Shown: piece by piece, positions 52,462 through 58,175 of the stretch
Layout of the letters: each line of letters starts with the position of its first letter
How positions within the stretch are numbered: position 1 is the stretch's first letter
Assembly (NCBI GenBank): GCA_012270555.1
Contig: JAAXIC010000031.1
Coordinates: forward strand, 1-58,175
DNA length: 58,175 nt
Reading direction: 5' to 3'
From: Chloroflexota bacterium
Lineage (GTDB): Bacteria > Chloroflexota > UBA11872 > VXOZ01
Notes under the pieces: model-generated
Told to the model about the DNA's origin: nothing
Seen by the model: only the letters and a program-made list of their open reading frames with translations
Databases searched by the model: none
Program-made: the position numbers and the translations under genes

Positions 52462-54087
52462 ATGCAGTCTACCGTACCGTGGCGCAGAGAGTTTCTTGCC
52501 GGGGCAATTGCCGCGGCGGCCTTTCTCGCCGTCTACTTTGTCGCCCGTTTCATCTGGCAAATTCCCGCTGTGCCGGAAGCGGTGGCGGAACGGATATTGA
52601 GCTTCGTGCCGCCCGCGCTTTTCGAGGCCGTAGTACAGGTGCTCGGCACTCTGGCAAAGAAGCTCAACTTCTATGCCATACTTATCGCCATTGTCGGCTT
52701 CGGCGGCCTCCTGGGGCTGCTCTATGGTCGGCTGCTCGCACGGCTCGGCTCCGGTGGAAATGGTAATGAACGAACGCCGACGCTGCTGCTCTACGGGCTT
52801 GGGTACGGTCTTCTGCTGTGGCTCATCTATGCGGTGACGTTGTCGCCGTTCATACTGCGCGGTTTCTTTGGCCTGGATGCGTCGGTGCCGGTCTACAATG
52901 CCGTGGCTACCGATGTCATTGCGTTTCTGGTTTTCGGCTTGGTGCTGGCATACGTGAGGCAGCCCTTTACGCGCGAGGCGGTAGAGTCCGGCGCTGAAAA
53001 CGTGATCTCCCGCCGCTCGCTCGCTCCCTTGGCCGCCTCCGGTCTGGCCGTGGGTGGCGCTTACATGCTCAACCGTACGCTGGGCGCGCAGTCGCAGGCA
53101 TATCTGGCGGATCCGGTTGACACGACGACCACTTCCCCCACCGGCGAGGAAGTCCCCATCTTCCAAGAGGGCTTTGAAGGTCTGGAACCGCTGGTGACGC
53201 CCAACGATGAGTTCTACGTTATCTCGAAGAACGTGATAGATCCGACCGTGGACGTGAATGACTGGAATCTCACCATCACGGGCATGGTGGAGAATAAGAT
53301 GGTCCTGGACTACGAGACGTTCACGGCCATGCCGACCACGCAGCAGTATTGCACACTCCAATGCATCAGCAATGAGGTCGGTGGTGACCTGATCGGTAAT
53401 GCACTCTGGGAAGGCGTGCCGCTGTGGAACCTGCTGCTCCGGGCCGGTATCCAGCCGGGTGTGAAAGACATCGTCTTGCACGCTGCCGACGGCTACCAGG
53501 AGAGCATCCCTATCGAGAAAACGCAGGACCCGCACGTGATTGCGGCGTTCCGCATGAACGGCGCGACATTGCCGAACAACCATGGGTTCCCGGTGCGCCT
53601 CGTGGTGCCGAATATCTACGGCATGAAGAACGTGAAGTGGCTGACGCGGATCGAGCCGGTGGACCACGACTTCAGGGGCTTCTGGCAGCAGCGCGGCTGG
53701 AGCGACGAGGCCATCATCAAGACCATGTCCCGCATCGACGCTCCCCGCCACGGCGCATCGGTGAGCGCTAGGGTGGAACGAGAAGTCTTGATCGGCGGCA
53801 TCGCCTTTGCCGGCAGCCGCGGCATCAGCAAGGTCGAGGTCAGCATCGACGAAGGCGACAACTGGCAGGAAGCTATTCTCGGCAAGTCCCTCGCGCCGTT
53901 CTCGTGGGTGCAATGGAAGACCACGTGGGAGCCGCCGGTCGCGGCGAATTACAAGATCCGGGTGCGTGCTTACGACGGCACCGGCGAAGTTCAGGAAGAA
54001 AAGGAAGTGGAACCTGCTCCCGATGGCGCCTCCGGCTGGCATAGCATCAGCACCCGCATCACCGGCATCAGCGACGGACAGAACTAA
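52462..54087 (+). CDS. Membrane-anchored sulfite oxidase-family molybdopterin oxidoreductase
   Basis: Molybdenum-cofactor oxidoreductase of 541 aa with an unusual N-terminal membrane domain: helices at about 11-31, 70-92, 105-128 and 145-165. A fifth hydrophobic stretch at 187-205 follows an SRRSL motif and resembles an internal Tat signal. The sulfite-oxidase fold begins near 230, with the molybdenum-ligating C301 in TLQCISNEVGG and NHGFPVRLVVPNIYGMKNVK; a dimerisation (Mo-co_dimer) domain follows from about 425. The soluble domain is probably outside the membrane. Sulfite is only one possible substrate in this family (others reduce protein methionine sulfoxide, as MsrP). A terminator follows at 54235. 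Confidence 0.88.
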   Translation: MQSTVPWRREFLAGAIAAAAFLAVYFVARFIWQIPAVPEAVAERILSFVPPALFEAVVQVLGTLAKKLNFYAILIAIVGFGGLLGLLYGRLLARLGSGGNGNERTPTLLLYGLGYGLLLWLIYAVTLSPFILRGFFGLDASVPVYNAVATDVIAFLVFGLVLAYVRQPFTREAVESGAENVISRRSLAPLAASGLAVGGAYMLNRTLGAQSQAYLADPVDTTTTSPTGEEVPIFQEGFEGLEPLVTPNDEFYVISKNVIDPTVDVNDWNLTITGMVENKMVLDYETFTAMPTTQQYCTLQCISNEVGGDLIGNALWEGVPLWNLLLRAGIQPGVKDIVLHAADGYQESIPIEKTQDPHVIAAFRMNGATLPNNHGFPVRLVVPNIYGMKNVKWLTRIEPVDHDFRGFWQQRGWSDEAIIKTMSRIDAPRHGASVSARVEREVLIGGIAFAGSRGISKVEVSIDEGDNWQEAILGKSLAPFSWVQWKTTWEPPVAANYKIRVRAYDGTGEVQEEKEVEPAPDGASGWHSISTRITGISDGQN

Positions 54088-54234
54088 GAGAAACGCGGCT
54101 AGCCTATGGTTGAATACTGCTGAAGACTTTCCTCTTGGGGCGCGCTTCTATACATGTAGAAGAGGCGTGCGCGCTTGAGCGACTGCTCACCACTGAGAGG
54201 TCCCTACTCAAAGACAAGCACGCTTTTTCGAAGT

Positions 54235-54281
54235 CGCTTCCGGGTCACACCACAACTGTGGCCCGGAAGCTGCGCTTTTAT
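54235..54281 (+). terminator. Rho-independent terminator after the molybdoenzyme gene
   Basis: GCTTCCGGGTCAC and GTGGCCCGGAAGC form a long stem with a small internal mismatch, followed by TGCGCTTTTATT. Confidence 0.85.
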
Positions 54282-54333
54282 TAGCAAAGATGCGCCGATG
54301 GGACGTCGTACCGTGTCTAGAGATTAGACAAGC

Positions 54334-55395
54334 CTAGAGACGACTCGAAATCGAAGCAATACCGAGAGTTCCAGACATGGCATCGAGGTCTTCCACGATT
54401 TCAGTTGCGAAGGCGATGCCGTCGCGGAGGAAGTTTTCTTTGCGCTCCAGTTCGATCTCGCCGGGCAGGTAGATGCGGCCAACCCCTTTGGCCTTATCGG
54501 AATGGCGCATCTGGCGGATTTGCACGTCCATGCGTTGTTTGAATTCGTCTACCGGCATCATGTGGCCGACGTCGATCGCCATGAAGAGTTGGCCCATGGC
54601 TTGGGGCGTGTTGGGAATGCCGCCCCGGCGCACGTCCTGTCCGAACAGCGCGCCTGTGAGCACGCCGCAGAGCGCGTCGAGCACCACGGCGAGGCCGTAG
54701 CCCTTGGGACCGCCCACCGGCGCCATGAGCGTGGCGATGCTGGGATCATCCGTGGGTACGCCCTCGTCAGTCAGCGCCCAGTCGAGCGGAATCGACTCAC
54801 CCTTGCGCTTCGCCAAGGCCACCTTGCCCGCCGCCACAACACTCACTGCCATGTCGAGCATGAGCGGACGCTCCTTGTGCGCCGGTATGGCATAGGCAAT
54901 GGGGGTGTTGCTCAAGCTGGGGGTGACGCCGCCGTAGGGCGCCATAACCTGAATGCCGTTGGTCGAGCAAAAGCCTATCGCGTCGTGGTCAATTGCGCGC
55001 AGCGTGTAGTAAGCTGCCGCGCCAAAGTGATTGCTCTCGCGCACACCCACGGCGCCAATGCCGAACTGCTTGGCTTTGGCGATTGCCAGGTCCATGGCTT
55101 GCACGCCTGCCACCTGCCCCATGGCGTTACGCGCGCTGATGATAGCCGTGGCCCCGTTGTCCGATACGACTTCCGGCGTGGCAGTGGGATCGATGGATCC
55201 GACCTGAATCCAGTTGGTGTACAGCGGCAGGAAATTACTGCCGTGAGTAAAAACACCGGTAAGATCGGCATGCACTAACGACTGCGCCACGAGAGATGCT
55301 TCCCCCGGCAGCATACCGACTTTGCAGAATGCTTCCGTGTCGAACTCTTCCATAGTTGTGGCCGGGACGCGGACAATTCCAGCTTCAGCGGACAT
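54334..55395 (-). CDS. Ldh family oxidoreductase (malate/L-lactate/sulfolactate dehydrogenase type)
   Basis: NAD(P)-dependent 2-hydroxyacid dehydrogenase of the Ldh_2 (YlbC/ComC) family, 353 aa. Family landmarks are HADLTGVFTHG near 43-53, VGVRESNHFGAAAYYTLRA near 116-134, and GGPKGYGLAVVLDALCG near 227-243; the H in SNHFG is the catalytic histidine position. The family includes malate, L-lactate, ureidoglycolate and sulfolactate dehydrogenases, and sequence alone does not separate them here. GGGGAG lies eight bases before the ATG. It converges on the molybdoenzyme and precedes the TauE/SafE gene on the same strand. Confidence 0.9.
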   Translation of the reverse strand: MSAEAGIVRVPATTMEEFDTEAFCKVGMLPGEASLVAQSLVHADLTGVFTHGSNFLPLYTNWIQVGSIDPTATPEVVSDNGATAIISARNAMGQVAGVQAMDLAIAKAKQFGIGAVGVRESNHFGAAAYYTLRAIDHDAIGFCSTNGIQVMAPYGGVTPSLSNTPIAYAIPAHKERPLMLDMAVSVVAAGKVALAKRKGESIPLDWALTDEGVPTDDPSIATLMAPVGGPKGYGLAVVLDALCGVLTGALFGQDVRRGGIPNTPQAMGQLFMAIDVGHMMPVDEFKQRMDVQIRQMRHSDKAKGVGRIYLPGEIELERKENFLRDGIAFATEIVEDLDAMSGTLGIASISSRL

Positions 55396-55676
55396 TCATC
55401 AGTCTCCCCAGATAATGTGAGTCTTTTACGTAGGCGCAATTCCCGTCGCATAGCGCAATTAAAAGGCGTATTGCACAGTGCCTATAGTCGTGCACGAATT
55501 GACGGTCAAGCGAGTGGAGGTTCAAAACAATGCGGGCGTTCTTAAGTATAGCATTCGTGCTGGCAGAAGGCGGATACAACAAGCGAACAGCAACCGATTT
55601 CTAGGAGAATTCTCCCGCGACCCTACAGCAGGCCTAGGCGTACACAAGTAGGTGCGTTCGGGCACCACCTGCCGCA

Positions 55677-56735
55677 TCAGGACCTTGCTTCATCTGGGGA
55701 CGCGTTCTTCCGAGCCGCTCGCAGCAGCAGACCGGCAATCACCAGGCAGATGGCCCCGGACACGCCCAGCAACAGCACCGACGCCACCGTGTCCAGGAAG
55801 TGCAGGCGGCTCACGCTTTCGGACAGCTCCTTCAGGGCCACGGCAACGCCGCCGCTGAGTACGGTCACGCCGAACAACCCGCGTATCCGCCCGGGGTCTA
55901 CGAAACTGGTGGCCGTGGCCCCAACCTGTGCGCCCGCCGAGGCGGCGGTCAGCATGATGATGGCCATGAGCAGGTCCACGTGGTTGCCCAGGGCGTAAAT
56001 GAAAGTCCCCACCGAGCCGGTGATGATGATCTGGAACAGGTCGGTGCCGATGGCCATGACGGTGGGGACGCCCACCACGTAGACCAGCAGGGGCATCAGG
56101 ATGAACCCGCCGCCCGCTCCCAGCAGCCCGGCCATGAAGCCCACGCCGAACCCGATGCTGAACGGTACGAAAACGGAGATGCTCTGAATCCCCGACAGGG
56201 GCAACGACACCCGCGTCGGCGTCACTCCCAGGCCCGGCAGCCAGATGGCATGGGGCGGTATGCGCAACGCTTGCACCTTCCGCGCTAGGCTTGCGGTGGA
56301 AACCGCGTCGCCGCCCGCCTTGGAGCTGCGCCGTACCTTGAAATAGTCGTAGACGATGAACGATCCCAGAGCGCCCAGGAAGATGACGTAGACGTACCGG
56401 ATCACGGGGCCGATGATACCGGCCTCGAGCAAAGCCACGTTCAGCCGCTCTGCCAGAATCTCCCCGGGCACAGTGCCGCAGACCATCAGTAATCCCAGCC
56501 TGAAGTCCACGTGCCCGAGACCCTTGTGCTTCAGCATGTTGATGATGGAGGAACCCATCACCAGGGTGAGTCCGGTGCCCACTGCGAAGATGGGCGGCAC
56601 GCCAAAGACCAGCAGTCCCCCGGTAATCAGGAACCCGCCGCCTACACCAAAGAACCCTCCGAGGGTCCCCACGATCAAACCCAGCAACACGAGGAGCGCC
56701 GGATCAACAACCACGCCAGCGTTGGGGAATAGCAT
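55677..56735 (-). CDS. TauE/SafE family anion exporter
   Basis: Integral membrane protein of 352 aa with about eight helices, from the family that exports sulfite, sulfoacetate and related organosulfur anions. The two-fold family repeat is visible as GGFFGVGGGFLITG near 24-37 and GLLGAGGGFILMPLLV near 205-220. The start ATG 56735 is two bases after the stop of a small membrane protein gene; the longer frame from 56867 lies over that gene in another frame and is rejected. The transported anion is not determined; the nearby molybdoenzyme suggests sulfite or a sulfonate. Confidence 0.9.
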   Translation of the reverse strand: MLFPNAGVVVDPALLVLLGLIVGTLGGFFGVGGGFLITGGLLVFGVPPIFAVGTGLTLVMGSSIINMLKHKGLGHVDFRLGLLMVCGTVPGEILAERLNVALLEAGIIGPVIRYVYVIFLGALGSFIVYDYFKVRRSSKAGGDAVSTASLARKVQALRIPPHAIWLPGLGVTPTRVSLPLSGIQSISVFVPFSIGFGVGFMAGLLGAGGGFILMPLLVYVVGVPTVMAIGTDLFQIIITGSVGTFIYALGNHVDLLMAIIMLTAASAGAQVGATATSFVDPGRIRGLFGVTVLSGGVAVALKELSESVSRLHFLDTVASVLLLGVSGAICLVIAGLLLRAARKNASPDEARS

Positions 56736-56737
56736 GC

Positions 56738-56923
56738 TTAGCCCCGCCCGCCAGCCCGGGCACGGCTCCCGGCCCAAGCGCCGATGATCCACCGCAGGGC
56801 CATTTCCCAAAGAGCGTAAAGGCCCAGTGCAGTACCCGCCACCTCTGCCATTACCAGCAGGGCCCACAGCAATGGCGATTGGCTGCTGAATTCTTGCAAG
56901 AAATCCGAGAGAGCATCGTACAT
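56738..56923 (-). CDS. Small membrane protein upstream of TauE/SafE
   Basis: A 61-residue frame (MYDALSDFLQEFSSQSPLLW...) with one or two hydrophobic helices at about 17-48 and a basic C-terminus (RWIIGAWAGSRARAGGRG). Its TAA is followed after two bases by the TauE/SafE ATG, so the pair is almost certainly co-translated, which is the main reason I call it. A G-rich stretch (GGGGGC) precedes its ATG. It could be a small partner subunit of the exporter; I recognise no family. Confidence 0.6.
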   Translation of the reverse strand: MYDALSDFLQEFSSQSPLLWALLVMAEVAGTALGLYALWEMALRWIIGAWAGSRARAGGRG

Positions 56924-57336
56924 GCCCCCAGTATAGCCAATTGGGGTTGGAGCAATTGGGTTTGGAATACTGGGACAGGATGCCTCTCCCGAGCGAAGTG
57001 GTCTTCTAGGAAGCCACCTCAGAATTCAACCAACAGCCGTGGCAGGGTTATATCTCAATACCCCCGCCCAACATGCACGCTTGTGCCACACGGTGGCACT
57101 CTCCGTTACTAATGAGCCTCGACCCTTTCTGGGTTGCTGTGAATCTGCCTATCCTACGGGTCGAGTAGCAAGATGCCTATACATCTTCTTACGCGGGGCC
57201 AAGAAACGGCGTATCACCTGCTGCTGTGGTGTGGATTGCGGGTAGAATTAATATACTTTCAATATAGTTACTATATACTGGTTCTACACTTCTCAATACA
57301 TGGGGAACTTTGCCTCGTGGGAGAGAGTTTGAACAA
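56924..57336. other. Intergenic region before the LRR gene
   Basis: No gene is seen. A perfect palindrome GTGCCAC-ACG-GTGGCAC lies at 57083-57099 and may be an operator or small hairpin. The last 90 bases are AT-rich (several TATA-like boxes around 57252-57279), consistent with a promoter, but no -35 has good spacing. Confidence 0.5.
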
Positions 57337-58175
57337 ATGAAATCTTGGCGTCTTGCAATTCTCTTTGCCACTGCCCTGTTTCTGTTTCTGCCTAGCTCCG
57401 TCACGGCGGAGGGATGCCAGTTCGTCCTCGGCTTCGAGACCCTCCGCGATCTCATCGGCCACGAGATCGTCGGTGAGTGCTTGGAGAACGAGCGCTACGC
57501 CGCTAACGGCAACAGCGAGCAGGAGACCACGGGCGGCCTCCTCGTCTGGCGCAAAGCGGACAACCTCACCGCCTTCACCGACGGCTACCGCACCTGGATC
57601 AACGGCCCCAACGGCCTCGTGCAACGGCTCAACACCGAACGCTTTACATGGGAGGCCGACTACGCCCCCGGCGATAGCATCGCAACCTCTACACCCACAC
57701 CATCTCCCAGAGCCGCGCTTGCGACGCTGTACGAGGCGACCGACGGTCCGAACTGGGTGAACAATACCAATTGGCTGAGCGACAGGCCCATCGGATCATG
57801 GCACGGCGTAACAACCGATAGCAACGGCCGGGTCACTGGACTGCGGCTCAACGACAACCAGTTGAGCGGGGAGATACCATCCGAACTCGGCACTCTCGCC
57901 AGCCTGACAGGGCTGTTCCTCCACTCCAACCAGTTGAGCGGGGAGGTACCGCCTGAACTCGGCAGGCTCGCCAGCCTGACAGGGCTGTTCCTCCACTCCA
58001 ACCAGTTGAGCGGGGAGGTACCGCCTGAACTCGGCAGGCTCGCCAACCTGATAGTGCTGCACCTCAACAACAACGAGTTGAGTGGGGAGATACCCGCTGA
58101 ACTAGGCAGGCTCACCAACCTGATAGGGCTGCACCTTGGCAACAACGAGTTGAGCGGGGAGATACCCGCTGAACT
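57337..58175 (+). CDS. Secreted leucine-rich-repeat protein, 5' part (runs off the window)
   Basis: The frame is open from ATG 57337 to the window end (279 codons). An N-terminal signal peptide (MKSWRLAILFATALFLFLPS, then VTA) is followed by an uncharacterised domain (about 27-118) with CQFVLGFETLRDLIGHE, TTGGLLVWRKADNLTAFTDG and YRTWINGPNGLVQRLNTERF. From about 127 it reads ATLYEATDGPNWVNNTNWLS, a common cap before LRRs. Then 24-residue repeats of the plant-like type start (LRLNDNQLSGEIPSELGTLA), with at least four and a half copies. Such proteins usually bind partners outside the cell. The ribosome binding site is GGGAGAG, 13 bases upstream. Confidence 0.85.
   Translation, partial: MKSWRLAILFATALFLFLPSSVTAEGCQFVLGFETLRDLIGHEIVGECLENERYAANGNSEQETTGGLLVWRKADNLTAFTDGYRTWINGPNGLVQRLNTERFTWEADYAPGDSIATSTPTPSPRAALATLYEATDGPNWVNNTNWLSDRPIGSWHGVTTDSNGRVTGLRLNDNQLSGEIPSELGTLASLTGLFLHSNQLSGEVPPELGRLASLTGLFLHSNQLSGEVPPELGRLANLIVLHLNNNELSGEIPAELGRLTNLIGLHLGNNELSGEIPAE
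57829..58175 (+). repeat. 72-bp tandem repeats encoding leucine-rich repeats
   Basis: Each 72-bp unit encodes 24 residues of the LxxLxLxxNxLSGxIPxELG type. The unit at 57901-57972 and the next at 57973-58044 are virtually identical in DNA, which means recent duplication or gene conversion; outer units have diverged. The array continues past the window end. Confidence 0.85.

Noticed and set aside
52423-54042. Minus-strand frame of 539 codons opposite the molybdoenzyme
   Set aside because: Nearly the mirror of the plus-strand gene in length, but with His/Arg-rich composition and no domain; the plus strand has the conserved Moco cysteine.
57829-58175. CRISPR array suspected from regular repeats at the window end
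   Set aside because: The 72-bp units are in frame, have no distinct spacers and encode leucine-rich repeats.

Overview
The window reads as a chromosomal contig from a GC-rich, free-living or host-associated bacterium, most likely a member of the Chloroflexota. This is inferred from several features together: many lone Tat-type lipoprotein solute-binding proteins, a GatCAB amidotransferase, a large (Bacillus/Thermus-type) SRP RNA next to dnaX, several families of hairpin repeats between genes, and a secreted leucine-rich-repeat protein whose N-terminal domain resembles proteins I associate with marine and sponge Chloroflexota. No 16S rRNA or other decisive marker is present, so the phylum is an inference. 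There is no prophage, transposase, CRISPR array or biosynthetic cluster.

Layout. 1-5.2 kb: a partial LarA-like gene, dnaX and the SRP RNA on the minus strand, then an AT-richer patch with a lone KAP-type P-loop NTPase. 5.2-10.7 kb: an IscA/ErpA-type Fe-S protein, dnaE (Pol III alpha), and an LCP-family cell-envelope protein whose start overlaps the dnaE stop. 10.9-26.9 kb: accessory metabolism, comprising an SDR, a GNAT acetyltransferase, a gamma-glutamyltransferase, an O-methyltransferase, two orphan solute-binding lipoproteins, an epimerase, a sulfatase, an AXE1-like alpha/beta hydrolase, a carbon-nitrogen hydrolase and a divergent Tag-like DNA glycosylase. 27.0-33.3 kb: gatC, gatA, an aspartate-type aminotransferase, gatB and glutamate dehydrogenase, all on the plus strand, a glutamate/aspartate-centred block. 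33.4-42.8 kb: a SIMPL lipoprotein, uvrC, a MerR/GyrI regulator, pyrF, a ModA-like lipoprotein and two sugar kinases (PfkB and FGGY). 42.9-49.3 kb (minus strand): two tandem Uma2 genes, recX, plsY, der, ispH and plsC. 49.5-50.4 kb: a cysteine-less HesB/IscA-like protein and two tRNA-Ser genes. 50.7-58.2 kb: a third orphan solute-binding lipoprotein, a membrane-anchored sulfite-oxidase-family molybdoenzyme, an Ldh-family dehydrogenase, a small membrane protein coupled to a TauE/SafE exporter, and the 5' part of a secreted LRR protein.

The housekeeping genes cover replication (dnaX, dnaE), repair (uvrC, recX), protein targeting (SRP RNA), aminoacyl-tRNA amidation (gatCAB), phospholipid synthesis (plsY, plsC), isoprenoids (ispH), pyrimidines (pyrF) and ribosome assembly (der). 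The accessory genes suggest a heterotroph using sugars, sugar acids, sulfated compounds and possibly sulfonates. Intergenic gaps repeatedly hold hairpin repeats of at least four families, including a ~130-bp composite element present in opposite orientations near 5.7 and 41.1 kb.

All functional calls come from reading translated sequence and motifs; no database search was run. Start codons were moved from the longest open frame where a Shine-Dalgarno sequence clearly favours an internal start; residue numbers refer to the chosen starts.
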